Counted from the first letter of the stretch, positions 23,371-36,281 are shown. The stretch is DNA of 64,000 nucleotides from Volvox africanus (GCA_030268105.1 BSDZ01000016.1:2239501-2303500); one strand, 5' to 3'. Translations and numbers: made by a program. The notes: a model not told the origin generated them from the sequence alone.

Positions 23371-26300
23371 TTAGCTTTCGTTCGCGCTGTCCTCAGAGCC
23401 CACACCAAACGATGTGTTTTCACTGGCTGGCTGCCGTTGGCGTGACACGTTCGCAAGCCGTAAGCTTACACGTGTTGGTGCCGCAGCCTGAGCGTTTGTT
23501 GAAGAGGCACCTTTTTGTTTCTTCTTGGGTGCCATTGGGAGATCGACAGGGGGCGGGTTAGCGAGGAAACTCGATAACACCGTTGCTGGGTCATAATGGA
23601 CTTCCTGGCTAACAAATGTGTGGGTGTGAACGAAACTGCCGGTCAAGGTTGGATTGTCGTAATCGCCAGATGCTGCACCAGACCCATCCACTTTTCCCGC
23701 TGATTGTTCACTGATGGCCCGTCCGTCTCCAGATCCATCTGCTGTACTCAAACCTTCTGCTTGTGCCTTATTGGACAGCTCCGAAAGCTCTATAGAGTGA
23801 TGTAACGTGACGTCGCGCTTGTCGTCATCTGCCCACTTCACCAGCCGAATCTGCAACGTGCACCTCACCCGCCGTATCCCTAGTGGCACGCCATCAAAGC
23901 CATGGGAGAAGTAGTCGCCGCCTCTACAATTTGTCGGCGATGGCGAGGTGAGAAGTTCGCTGCTGGGTGGGGCCCACACCACCGCACCGGCATTTGTAGT
24001 CGCAGGGCAGCCGCCGCTCTCTGATACAGTCGATGAGTCACCGCCATCTTTTCTCTCGCTGCCACCGGCCTTGTCATTGTCGCCGCCGTCCGCTGTAACG
24101 GAGATCCGCAGGGACTCCACCATCGGTAGCGGGCAGCCAGAGCCGTGCTGGCTTCGGACACGGATGGTTAAGACACGTTGAGTCCCGCCCTTTGATGCCG
24201 GTAGTGTTGCGACAGCAGCAGCGGCACCAGTAGCGTCCGCCTCTGACCCCTCTGCCTTCATCTTGAGCTCGGAGAGATGGTGCTCAACCACAAGCCCCTC
24301 TGTTCGGATGTACGGCGGAACCTGCACATGATTCGGCGGACGTCCGCTTCTTAAACGATCTACCGGGCGATGGAAAGGGTGCATCGCGGCAGCCACCCAT
24401 AGCCGTCCCTTTCAGTTGAGGTAACCACCACACGTGTACTGTATATAATACAGAAGTCTGGAGCTCGGGTGTGAAACAGCAACAACAGAAACATAATAAT
24501 CCTGACAAATAAAGAAAACAGTTCATCGCTTCCCAACCGTGTCTGGAAGAGGAGCCACGGTCATTCACTACCTGCAAGCCCAGCTCCTGCATCAGCAGCG
24601 CCATCACTAAGTCCACGCGGCTGCGGATGATGAGGTTGGCCTTGCGGTCCTTGGGCGTTTTCTGCAAGTTGACGATCACCATCTTACCGCCTGGCGGAAG
24701 GGGAGGGGAGATGGTAAGAGAGTCTTGGAAACGCACGCACGTCTCAACACAGGCCCATCCAAAAGCCACAACTTTTATTGCTGCATGAAAGGAAAGCGTA
24801 TTGACGCACTATGTAGCAGAGTGCACACGGTCAACTCTTGTGGCGATGGAACCATCACATCAGGAAGACATCGGGAAAACACTTCGTGTCCGCCTCCCAC
24901 GTAAGTCTTCGGTGTCAACAGGGGGAGGCCGGAGCGGCCCACGAACCTGGACAGTCCCCTGGAAAGGGGCAAAGCCGCAACAATTCCCATGATGCCCCCT
25001 CCGATGTATCAGCCTGAAGGCGTATCGGCCTGAATGTACATACCCACACATGCATTACCCAAACTGCCCATGGGACCGTGCCCATCAAGTGCACACTTTC
25101 GCATGCCAAGTCAGTTAAATTACCTTCATCGCGTGTGAGGGTTGGGATCTCGTTGGCGGGCTGAATCTGCAGCGAGGTTCCCAGGACCAGGGCCAAGTCC
25201 TGCGGAGGGCACTTGGGAGAACGACAAGACTTCCATACGCAGTATGCCAGGAGGAAGCGGCAGGGCTCCGTTCCCACGTGTTGGCCGTGGCCAAAAAGCC
25301 CCTAACCCATATCCGCGGTAAGATTTCCCACTCCCAACATCAAAACATCCTAACACTAACCCAACCCGGCCATGCGCCCTCTGCCGTACCGCCTCTTCAG
25401 CCTGCCGTACAGCTTCTTCCAGTTCATCTTCCGGAAGCGGGGTATCCCAGTCAAGGATGTTGTCAACCAGAGGGCCATCGCAGCCCGGCTGACTGCACAA
25501 TCGACCGCTGGGCTTGAAGTCGACCTGGACACGATGGGTGGAATGAAGGTTGAGATGCAAAGAAAGCAACGTTTCTACGGAGGTACCGCTGTAGAATTCA
25601 CCGGAAACCATGAAGGCTCAAGCTTACGACAACTGAGGATTAAGCAAAACTGAAATGTATGAATTAGCCTCTGAGCGGAACGCAGCAGACAGACCTTGGA
25701 ACTGGAAACCCGATGCATAATGAGCACCCACCGTCTCCATCTGGAAATCCCGGGTGTACTCCGTACGACACTTCGTACACCGTTCCGCAAAGCAGTTGCC
25801 GTGCAGTTCTGCCAGCTGACGCCGCGGCACACCGCTCCATAGATGTAGCGAGTCGACGTTCTGGCTGCACACGTACGGCACCTTGCCGATAGCGACCAGC
25901 GCAGCGATAGCCTGAAGGAGTTTTTTCCACAAATACGTGTTTGGATGTGCATGTGTGTTCGTGATCTGGGTCGTGCTGTATATTCCGGACAACATGCTCC
26001 CGCGTCAATAAACATATTATACAGAAGGAAACGGGTACGGTGAGAGAGATTGTGGCGGCAGATTTGGGTCAGTGCGGCACGTAAGAGACCCACGGGGCAC
26101 TAGGCGTCGCAAGCTGCTTGCGCGGGCAAGCAGCATGTGCAGCTACGGCATTAGGTACCACTGCTTTGTGCGGAAAAGTCGACTATCTCCAAACACCCGA
26201 TGAGGACGCCAGGTGAAAAGCAAGTTGGAGTTTAATATGGGTAGGATTGCTGCGCCAGTCCATCGGACGGGTCAACGTGATGGGTTGCGCACAGGCGTGT

Positions 26301-26814
26301 TCAGTTCACCTACCATATGCGTGAAGCTTGGCTTAGCGTATTCAAAAGGCGTGAGATCCGCAGAAATCGGTATCTTCTTTTTACGCAATGTCCAGATTCC
26401 TTTAGGACCCCTGGTCCGGGTTGTGGGACGATACCGGCATATGGTGTGCTGGTAACTTCGCAAAGCAAAAGAGGGACATACGGCAACACGCAAGGCTTAC
26501 GGCAGATTATATTGCTGCCATCTTACGCACCGGAAGTCTGGTATCCCACAGGCAGTTGATATGCCAGCACCGGTAAATACAAAGACCCGCTTGGAGTCGG
26601 CCACCTGCGCAGCGGAGCACATCGCCATCGCTAATCCGCCTTGGCAGTTTCGTCGTAGACTTCCTGAAGAATCCAGAGCAGGTGAACCTACCCATGCAGC
26701 AAGAGACTTTACACCTTCCTTAATTTCGTCAAAACTTTGGTGATATTCCTTCGCACCCAGCTGGCCCCCTAGGTTCCGCTTGTTCTTCAGGCGATCTGCG
26801 TATCCTAAAGACAT
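23371..26814 (-). CDS. SRT1: SIRT6 / plant SRT1-type NAD-dependent protein deacylase
   Basis: Eight exons (26814-26692, 26604-26531, 26410-26314, 25911-25732, 25524-25390, 25199-25124, 24690-24572, 24321-23371) join in phase to 584 residues. Class IV sirtuin motifs appear in order: MSLGYADRL at the start, VFTGAGISTACGIPDFR (NAD site), GPKGIWTL, FEYAKPSFTHM, CSQNVDSLHLWSG, the catalytic His in LAELHGN, zinc cysteines CTKC and CSQPGC, ILDWDTPLP, LVLGTSLQIQP and VIVNLQKTPKDRKANLIIR. Family members act on chromatin as histone deacetylases in DNA repair and transcription. After the core, PPYIRTE leads into a ~316-residue extension as in plant SRT1. It ends near a lysine-rich PKKKQK patch that could be a nuclear localisation signal. 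The exon 4 and exon 5 donors were chosen by phase and family alignment. Confidence 0.93.
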
Positions 26815-28010
26815 TGTGTTAGTTACAATTTTTAAAGTAATCACATAAAGGTTACTGTCACGTTCATCAAAGGCTGCTACTCTGTTTTGACAGCTTGCGC
26901 TGGATTTGTTATAGATAATTCGACCTTCAGTGAGCAAAGACCCATAAGCTGTTTATGAATATTATGACAAGCACTTCGTTGTCTTCTCGCGATGAGAAAC
27001 CAGTCGTACAGTGCGTACGTTTGCGAAGCCGTAATGGCGCAGCATCTGTGCTCCGATGTGCGTCCCACACGGTCCCACACATGCCCACTGCCACGAAGGG
27101 TGGCAGAGCTACAATTTGTTATCACTCCTGGAGTATTGGTTAGTAGGTATTTTCGGATATACGTTCGGATACACTCGGAGTGCTAGATAGTCGGTGGAGC
27201 CCAACGGAGCGTGGTGGAGCTAGTGATGGGCCCAGCTTTCGAGAGTTCTGTGTGGTTTAACTTTGAACGTCCTGAACTGAGCACACGAATGGTCAGACGA
27301 CCGGGGTGACAGCCAGCTTTCGGGGTATGTATCCACAGGCAAAACTACAGGAAATATACCTCTGGGCGACTCAGGGTTTAGGACTAACTCCTTTAAATGG
27401 CGGTCGCCCAACACTGCTCCGATGTTCCGTTGCTGTTCCCGAACTTTGGGCCTCTTAACAATCTGACTTCGTCGGTCGGCCTATTGCTTGCCTTACATAT
27501 CGTTTAAATGATACGTATAAGATATCACATATGGTGCCAGCTGCCAAAATTGTCGAACGACAGCAATTCGGTTCAACATCAATCTGCGGGAAGTAATCGA
27601 ATCTATGAAAGTTCTCAGTAATCGCTACGCAAATCCAGGTAGTATGACATCTCAGTGAGTACCCAAATGCGCAAGCGCAGCACAACTAGCCAACTACACA
27701 TTACGGTTATGTTCCTTGATCGTTGGTGGTTCCTCGTCCCACACCTCAAAAGTTAACAGAAACAACAATACCGTGGACAATATATTATCGGCAATTAACG
27801 ATAAGATATGGTAACGTTCTGCTTTAGGAGGGCACGTCGCCGCTGAGCGCGACGGCCTATCTCAGGACCTCGCCACATAACTACGATAGGCTATTGTCGT
27901 TTGCATAATTTCATAACCCACTTACTGGATTACATGTTGCATTTGTCTTTCAAGGACTTAAATCCACATAGCGTCAGGCGTCGAGCCCAGAAAAGTCAAC
28001 AGCTGCACCC
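26815..28010. promoter_or_regulatory. Divergent intergenic region, sirtuin / beta-helix gene
   Basis: This 1.2-kb stretch separates the sirtuin start (-) from the next start (+) and should hold both promoters. No repeat, RNA gene or coding exon was recognised. Confidence 0.5.
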
Positions 28011-31000
28011 ATGAGGCGAGCATCAGCTGTCTCTCCAGGCATTGCTTTGCGTACGGATCATAAATTTCCTCCCTCGCTATCGAATGCGACATGCCGACCA
28101 ATTCAAGCAGCACCCTCTCACGGCAAACATTCGCCTTCCATAACAAGAGCGGGAAGAGTTACAAATACATTATCAGGGCTTGCATACAAGAGTACCTTGC
28201 GAGTTGCTGCATTTCAGGTCACCGAGGCCAATACTGCCGATTCCAACGAGCCCCAGGCAGCTGCCGCAAAGCCTGATTTCCGTCGACGGCTCAAAATTCA
28301 AAAATCCTCCAGTTCAGGTCGCGAACGCAATCTCCAGGCTGATGCGGCCACAGAAACTGGGCTACGCCGTAGTCATCACGTCGTCAAGCAGCCAAAATCC
28401 GTTGACCTATCCGCGAATTCAGTCGAGGACTCAGGCTGCGCACCCCTGCCGACTACTTCCCCTGTGCCTCTGACCAACAAACGTTGGCGTCGTCCACCCA
28501 GGACCTCTCAGATCAACCCCGCCAACGCGGACCTAGCCGACGTCAGCTCCACCTCCAACGTAGACGACAACAGCAGCAGCAACAACAGCAACAACAACAA
28601 CAGCAACAGGTCAAGTTTGGATGGGGATCCTTCTCCAAATTCCAGCAGCAGCAGCAGCAGCAGTAACAGCATTTCATTTTCCATTAGCCTTCCATTACGT
28701 ACTCGTATCGGACGCGCCTTTACCCACCGGCCAACCTTAGGGCGGAGGCGGAGGCGGCAGGCCGCCACCGGGAGTGAAACCCCCGTCAGCCTCATTAGTG
28801 ATATGCAGATCAGCCAACAACCCATCAGCACTGAAGATGCCGCCACCGACGCCGCAACATTGGTGGCGCAGCCACCGACGCTGACGCCTCTAGTTCTGGA
28901 AGTCGCCATTGATGGCGGCCTCAGCCCCCATCAGTCTGCACCTGCAGAGACATCAGGACTGGGGGGGGAGGGACTGAGCAGAGGCCTCACCGCGCCGGTT
29001 ACCCTAGAGGAACCGGCTGTTGATACAGCCGATATCGCCAACAAGGCAGGAATGCTCCGAAGCCACGTTCCGCCACCGGTGGAGGCGCCCGCCGAGGGAA
29101 TGGAGACAAACTCCAGCGAGCTCGGCACAGCCGCTGGTGCGCCGGCGGTGGCGGCGGCGGCAGTACAGGAGGAGCAACAGCGGCAGCAGTCATCCAATGC
29201 TTGCTTAATGACGATGAAGGTGGCGGCGGTATCCGGAGCTGCGAGCGCTCAGTCCAGAGCCCCTGAGGTCCCGTCCCTGGGGGTCGCCTGCGGCTCGGTT
29301 TCGGAGCACGCTCACGGCGATGTGTTGGTGGCAGGTGCTGCGGATAACGGGGTGCTCGTTTCCGAACTTGAAGCTGGGGTAATTGAAGCTGACCCGCGGG
29401 TCGAGGCAGGGGAGGTGACGGCGGCGGCGGCGGCGGCGGTGCTACCGCTAAACATCTTGGAGCTCGCATCCCGGCAGTTGGACGAAGAGGTAAATCCAGC
29501 GCTTGGCGCCCAGGCACAACCAGAAGCGGTTAACGCCGCCTCTGGCTCCGAAACCGTGGACGCTGCCGCTGGCCGCGACGGTGAGGAACCAGCGGTTCTG
29601 TCGCTTGCGGCTAGCAGCAGCAGCCCTGGCGTCGACGCTGCCGACGCTGCGTTGTCTCCCAGTAGCGTTACTGATGGAGTTCGTCAGTCCCGGTTCATTC
29701 CAGCGAATGTAGAAGAGCTAGATGATACGGCTGTGGCAATCTCAGTGCTTGCGGCAGCCGCAGCAGCCGGCGCGGCGGCCGCAGCAGCTGGCCAACACCC
29801 GTATCCATACGCGCCTCGCGGCGCAACACGGCGTCGTACAAGTACCTGGGAGCTGCGGCCGCCGGCGCGACGGCCGCCGCGGGTCGTGCCGTTCACTGGC
29901 GGTGGCGGCAGCGGCGGTGGTGGGCATTGGGAGCTTCAGGCATTGATCGATGCGGTGAGGGAGCCCACTATCATTGACTTGAAAGGGGCTGTGGTCACAT
30001 TGACGACGGCGGCGGTGTCGTCACCGTCTCCACCGCCGTCGGCGAATGGCTCAGAGATACAGACGGAGCTGTCGGCGGTGACAACAACGGCGCTGGTGCC
30101 TTTCGCCGTGTACGATATTCCCGGATGGTCATCCATCGCGCAGTTGGCTGAGGAGCGGGCTAAGATGCTGGCGGCAAGGGCGCCGACGCTTGCCGCCGGC
30201 AGCGGCGTGTCAGCACCGCCACCGCCGGCGGACGGAGTGTTACTACTGCATCGCGACGACGTCACGTTGACCAACGGCACGTTACAGCTTTCGAAGGACT
30301 GCCGAGTGGTGGTGACCGGACGCCGAGTGACACTAAGGAAGGTGGAGGTGAGTTTCTGTCGCTCGTCCTCCGCACTGGATGGAGTTTCAAGACCTCATTA
30401 TTTGCCTCGTGGAGTCTTATTTAGTCTACATCCTAAAATAGTACTGAAATAATTAAAACAACCACAATAATACAATATAATAATAATGATAATATAATAA
30501 TAATAATGACAATAATCATAATAATGATAATAGTAATAGTAATAATAATAGTAGTAGTAAGAATAACAATAGTAGTAAGAATAGTAATAATCATAATGAT
30601 AATAATATGGCGTTGTGTCTCAATACGATATGTACCAAATGTATTTTTAAAACCATTTCCATGTTTTTCAACCCTCGTAAATTAACTGCCAGCTCCTAGT
30701 TGTTGTCAATTTGATCAAAGATAAAATTATGTTTTGCGAAGTTTTACGACCCTTTCTTGAACTCTTAACTTCCCGTTTGGAATTTCGGATGGTCAAAGGT
30801 GGTGGACGTCGAGGCGGCCGGTTGGGTGCGTCAAGCCACCGCCCTTCCCGCAACGTGCCTCCAATCCTCCGCCCTCATCAACGTCATGTCGTCCAACAGC
30901 AGCAGCCTGTACGGCACCGGTCCGTGGGGAATCTTCGGCAGCGTCCGAAACGGGGCCGGTGGCGCCGTTGGGCCCTCGCTCGAGTTGGACGACTGCAGCG

Positions 31001-33949
31001 TGATCGCGAGTGGCCGTGATCGGGATCTTGTCAGGGTTGACGGCGGTGGTGGCGGCGCCGTCACCGCGTTGACAGCGCGCTACAGCCGGCTGCGTGGAGG
31101 CGCCAACGCGGCGGTGGCGGCGCATGGTTCAACACTCAACCTGGACTGTTGCGAGCTGGAGGTGTGTTAGCGGTGTGTGTTTTACAAAAGAGGCTTTGAA
31201 ATCATAAATATGTGTATGTATATATTTCTTTATTTATAGCTTCCTAACACACACATCAATCTCAATATAATGTCGTTTTCATACATTTAAATTGTATTTC
31301 TTTATTTTTTTCTTTCTTTATTATTTATATTATATTTATTGTGTGTGTGGGATAGGGGGGTACAGCTTCACCCGTGGCCACTAACCTGGCAGTCCCTACC
31401 TTCCCCGGTGTTTCGGGGCACCCTCATCCGTTAATGTTACCGCTGTCCACTTGATTTAGTTTTGTCGAAATTCATTCCTGCCGTACGTTACTGCAATTAC
31501 TTCCCGGCTCCTCTATCTAGCCCCTCTCCCCCTCCTGCCTCCCGACCCCTTAAAAACCTGTAAACCTTGCCTTCGACCTCGTGGGGTTTCTTCCGTAGGG
31601 TTACACTGCTTCAGGGGTGGTGGCTCTCGGCGCCTCCGTACGGCTGGTGGGAAGTCGGCTGCTCGGCTTGGCGGGATCGATTGTGGGTTTGCAGGTGAGT
31701 GGCGGTACGGACCCGTGTACAACATACGCACATTTTTGGCGGTATTTTCGTTATTTGGATAGTACGAGGGAGGTCAGGGCAGGTTAGGGTAGATCTCCCC
31801 CAGGCCAGCGTGAAGCCATCTAGCGACCCTCCACCCCTCCCCTCCCTCCCTCTCCTCCACCCCCACCCCCACCCCCACCCACCCCAAACTCCACGACTTT
31901 CACTTAGCCGCCAGCAATAAGGCCAATAGTAGGCATAATTACGGTTCCTCCTTTCCTTGTTACAGCTTTAATTTGCGGTTTTGGCGACGACCTGGTTTAC
32001 ATCACTGCTCCTAGTTTCCACTCACCTGGCTTTGGACCACGTCATCCATCATCCTCGACCTTCATGGTGGTTAGTCCTCGTTCCTTCAGTATCAGCATTC
32101 AGTATTCGTTTTATTCGACTTACCCCACCTCCCCATACCCCACCTCCCCACCTCCCCATACCCCACCTCCCCCATACCCCATACCGACCCACCTCCCCAC
32201 CTCCCCCATACCCCATACCGACCCACCTCCCCACCTCCCCATACCCCATACCGACCCACCTCCCCACCTCCCCCATACCCCATACCGACCCACCTCCCCA
32301 CCTCCCCCATACCCCATACCGACCCACCTCCCCACCTCCCCATACCCCATACCGACCCACCTCCCCACCTCCCCCATACCCCATACCGACCCACCTCCCC
32401 ACCTCCCCATACCCCATACCGACCCACCTCCCCACCTCCCCCATACCCCATACCGACCCACCTCCCCACCTCCCCATACCCCATACCGACCCACCTCCCC
32501 ACCTCCCCCATACCCCATACCGACCCACCTCCCCACCTCCCCCATACCCCATACCTCCCCACCTCCCCACCTCCCCCATACCCCATCCCACCTCCCCCAT
32601 ACCCCATCCCACCTCCCCCATACCCCATACCGACCCACCTCCCCACCTCCCCCATACCCCATACCGACCCACCTCCCCACCTCCCCCATACCCCATACCG
32701 ACCCACCTCCCCACCTCCCCATACCCCATACCGACCCACCTCCCCACCTCCCCACCTCCCCCATACCCCATACCGACCCACCTCCCCACCTCCCCCATAC
32801 CCCATATCGACCCACCTCCCCACCTCCCCCATACCCCATACCCCACCTCCCCATACCCCACCTCCCCACCTCCCCATACCCCACCTCCCCACCTCCCCCA
32901 TACCCCATATCGACCCACCTCCCCACCTCCCCCATACCCCATACCGACCCACCTCAGGCGGTGGCGGGATCTCACCTGAGCGCGTTGGGTTGCTTTCTAC
33001 GCGGTCACTCCTCCAACGTGGAGTGTCTGGGGGGAAGCTCCGTGGACATGCAGGTAAGGGAGGCGGGAGGGGGCGGGAAGGTGAAAAAAGGAAACTGCAG
33101 CGCTATCACGAGACCGAAGCTGCTAGTCCATCTCTTCCGCTCTTCCGCCTTCTCAACACCTCCATTTCCTGAGGGGCCTTATTTTGAGGGTGTTGCTTCC
33201 TCCCCTCCCTCTCCTTGTAGGGTTGTGTCCTCTCCCGCCCTGACTGCCGCTACGGCCTCACAATGCATGCAGCTAGCGCCGGCGCCGCCAGCGGCCCCCA
33301 CCACACTCACTCTTCCCCAGCCATCCCAGATGCTGACGGAAACGACGGCAGGTCACTGTCACTGCGCAGAAGCGTCAAGAGCGCCGGCGCATATGCCGCT
33401 TCCTCTTCCTCCCCATCTTCCTCTCCCTTATCCTTATCGCCTTCTGCCGCCGCCGACCCAGCGACTGCCCAAGCTGCTGGCCGGATGCGGCTGACGGACT
33501 GCGAACTGGGTCATGCGATTCAGCTTGGTGGGGGAGAGTTAGAGCTGGAGCGATGTACGTTTGTGTTGCGGCGGACGCCGGGGCCCCGTACGGCGCCGCC
33601 GGTGCAGACTATAGCGCCGGTGCAGACTATAGCAGATCCAGCACTTGTCTACGGGCTCAATGAACTCACAGATGATATGAAGAAAACGGTGGCGTTGATG
33701 CGCGGTGGCGGCGGCTTTGGCTCAGGGGGAAGCAGCGTCGGCGGAGCAGGTGACACCGGAGCCGCATTCGCTGGACGCGTGGCGGCCGTGGCGTCGATAC
33801 GGGTGGTAGGATGCCGAGTGGGTGGTGGCAACGGCGAGGCGGAGGCGGTGGTGATGGAGGCGGAGCAGGAGGCGTGCGTGTATGTGAGTGGCAGTCCTGA
33901 CGTCGTGATCCGACGATGTGGGGGTGCTGGCGCCAGCGGGGCGCCGTGA
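28011..33949 (+). CDS. Low-complexity protein with parallel beta-helix-like C-terminal half
   Basis: Exons 28011-30347, 30799-31161, 31599-31694, 32958-33053 and 33221-33949 join with phase 0 throughout to about 1,206 residues. The N-terminus is Arg/Ser/Ala-rich without acidic residues and could be a chloroplast transit peptide (VAA near residue 65), but this is a guess. A long Ala/Ser/Asn-rich linker with poly-Asn, poly-Ser and poly-Ala runs follows to about residue 640. From there short hydrophobic strands repeat in a pattern like right-handed beta-helix proteins: DLKGAVVTLT, VLLLHRDDVTLTNGTLQL, VVVTGRRVTLRKVE, LELDDCSVIA, LNLDCCELE, VRLVGSRLLG, ELELERCTFVL and VVIRRCGG. No catalytic residues were recognised. 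Exons 3 and 4 are both exactly 96 bp. The function is unknown. Confidence 0.78.
30455..30612. repeat. AT-rich trinucleotide tract (AATAAT/AATGAT)
   Basis: An imperfect AAT/ATG/GTA trinucleotide run fills the first intron of the beta-helix gene. Confidence 0.85.
31366..31431 (+). mobile_element. Dispersed repeat family A, truncated copy
   Basis: The first ~65-70 bp of family A (TACAGCTTCACCCGTGGCCA onward) matches 34490-34555 and then stops abruptly after CCCTCATCC. A short GT tract precedes it. Confidence 0.75.
31884..32130 (+). repeat. Dispersed repeat family B, copy with expanded 3' end
   Basis: Nearly identical to 15409-15668 over about 245 bp, it continues without a break into the minisatellite at 32120-32955. 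Confidence 0.8.
32120..32956. repeat. ~34-bp C-rich minisatellite reaching a splice acceptor
   Basis: About 24 copies or part-copies of a C-rich unit (CCCCATACCGACCCACCT plus CCCCACCT variants) occupy most of the intron between exons 31599-31694 and 32958-33053. The last part-unit reads CCCACCTCAG and its AG is the acceptor of exon 4. The array makes very long open frames on both strands; these are artefacts of the repeat. Confidence 0.95.
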
Positions 33950-34158
33950 GGGGTCACCGGCGGCCTCGTACGACGTAAGGCCTAACAGGCCCATTCAGGG
34001 CTGATCTGTCCTTGCCCTATGCTTTTGGCTATGTGGATGTATGCATGCCTGAACATACACACACGCATTTACAATGTACCAATAAAAGCATTTATTGGAT
34101 GGAAGATGGGCTTCATGCTTCTGGGGCTGGTGGAATCCTGTGGGAAACTGGGTTAAGT

Positions 34159-34163
34159 TGTAA
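34159..34163 (+). terminator. TGTAA polyadenylation word of the beta-helix gene
   Basis: TGTAA lies about 210 bases after the stop at 33947-33949. Confidence 0.5.
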
Positions 34164-34482
34164 AGAGTGTAGTACAGAGTAGAGAGTAGTACGGCAACGA
34201 CATTTTGTGAGCCCGAGATTGTGCGTGCGTGCGTGTATTCGTATCTCGTACATTCGCATGAGACTGGGTAGGGGTGGTCAGGTAGCAGGCTCGCGGCGAT
34301 CACAGGAAACGGTTAATCTTCGCGTCGCTCTGAAACCACTCCCGACGCAACAACAAGAGGATGGTGATGTGTCGAAACGCATGGTTTGAGACCGAGGGAT
34401 GACAGACCAGCATGCTCCCCTCCACCTCATAGCGCAATGCTTTAACGCAGCAATGCAATCAGGAAATTTGATGGGATAGGGG

Positions 34483-34784
34483 TTTACAGCTTCACCCGTG
34501 GCCACTAACCTGGCAGTCCCTACCTTCCCCGGTGTTTCGGGGCACCCTCATCCAGTCTCCCATGCCGACTTCTCCGAAATCAGTGGTTTTCCCAGGTTCA
34601 GCACCCACCACCAGCATCCAGCGGAATCTGCCGAATCAACTAAGGCGTCAACTCCGCTACTGGTCAGCTCGCAGGTCACTTTAATTGGGGTCGTCACCGT
34701 CCATCGACATGGGGGCACCCTGCCCTTAACTTTAGGGTCTTTGGCCCGCTCTAGGTCGGGGTAGAACCTGGAACTCCAGGGGCA
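34483..34784 (+). mobile_element. Dispersed repeat family A, long copy
   Basis: About 300 bp, in inverted orientation relative to 3953-4250. It starts near GGGATAGGGG and ends at CTCCAGGGG. The 88-codon frame 34498-34764 is intact as in the other long copy. No clear target-site duplication could be seen. Confidence 0.72.
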
Positions 34785-36281
34785 TATTAGTCGTGCCATA
34801 ACAGTCGTGCCTGAACACGCATTCATATGTTGTCTATGTGTGTGTATGGGGGAGCGGGGGGAGATGTCCTATTTTGAATTTTCTGAATGTCCTTTTTTGA
34901 TCCGTCTGTCCATATATGCCTGTCAGGGCTGCTTTCATGGAAGGTGAAAGATACCTCTTACTCGAGCTTCGACCCTCTCTGGTGGTGAAAGCAGACTCAA
35001 AAACACTTTCTAGCTTCACGGGCATGACTAGGAGGTAAAGCGCTGCTCATTTCCAATGCTGCAGCGGTGCGTAAGAGGTAACATAACGAGTAACGGGACT
35101 TGCACGCCACCTGGGCAAAAGACAGAACAACAGCGACATAGATAGACTTCATCCGCGGCTACACGGATAGCTCTCGAGCAGAAGCCGCCCCTCCGCCTGC
35201 AAGTGTCCGGCAGGAGTGGCTTTGACTTTGTGTCTCGAAGTCTCGTCGGACACAGCCTAAACACACACAAGCCACAAAAATCTCATTCTGAGCCCGAATG
35301 TGTCGTAATGTATGTATACACACAGATGCCTGCAGGTACTCCCCCATAATTAATTCGCCAACACATTCTACCGTCTCTGAATCACGGCCATGCAGAAATA
35401 CGACTTCCGTGCAAGCGCCGAGCGACCGTATGCGTGTGTGTGTGTGTGTGTGTGTAAAACCCAATCTCATTTCCCGGCCTCCACCCCTCCACCCCTCATC
35501 CCCCTGAGCAGCACCCTGGCGCTGGAACGAGAACCCGACGAGAGGGGTTAGTCAGAAGCAGGTGGGCCACATGCTAATTACAACGCGTTATTAAATACAA
35601 CACAAACGCCCTCCGCCCTCCGCCCACGTGCAGTTCGACGACGTGGCCGCAAAGGGTCCCCGCCTGAGGCAGCTGGCAAGAGGCAGTAGCAGTAGCAGTA
35701 GCAGCAATAACAATAACAGCAAGCAGAACGGCAGCACCACCTGGGATCTTAACACATCACGTCCAGATGCATCATAACGCTTTCCCCCCATCGCTCGCCC
35801 AACGGCTCCCCCCCCCGCTCCATGTTTCGGTCACATCTGGTTTTCACGGATTTCACACAGCTCGACTATTCGAAAGTCAGGGTCGCGGTTCAAAGCATCA
35901 GATCTCATCACATTTTACGTCACGCTGCGCTGCGGAATGAGCTGGCGACAGTCCAAACTCCTTCTCTCTCCTCTTTCCCTGGCCCCCTCCTTCCCTCCTC
36001 CCTTTCCTTTTCCCCCCTTCCCCTCCCATAGGTGCATTTGGCCAAGGCACCTGGTAATTGCAACAAATCGTGGCAGATCCCCTGGGACCCATACGGGACG
36101 TCCCATTACGATTCCGGAACCACAAAAGCAGCGCGGCATTCAAAACATTGGATAGTTGCATAATAGACGACGATAACCAACATACACAATATTTTTGTCA
36201 TGTGGAATCAACCCGTTCAAGACCCGCTATCGCTACCGCTACCGCTGCTGTTGCCACCACCGCCGTGGCCGCGGCCGTCAA

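Larger units (their letters stand above)
33950..36281. other. Intergenic region between converging genes
   Basis: Besides repeat family A and poly(A) words, this region contains a plus-strand Ser/Asn-rich frame at 35634-35777 after a plausible CAG acceptor. It has no matching upstream donor in the right phase, so it is not called as a gene. A (TG)n tract lies at 35434-35453. TGTAA on the minus strand at 35578-35582 may end the SPL-like transcript. Confidence 0.5.

Noticed and set aside
32049..32979. Several 270-330 codon frames on both strands
   Set aside because: They are readings of the C-rich minisatellite inside an intron; the peptides are pure tandem repeats.
35634..35777. Plus-strand Ser/Asn-rich frame after a CAG acceptor
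   Set aside because: It could be a terminal exon, but no upstream donor fits its phase, and the nearest gene already has a stop and a TGTAA word upstream.
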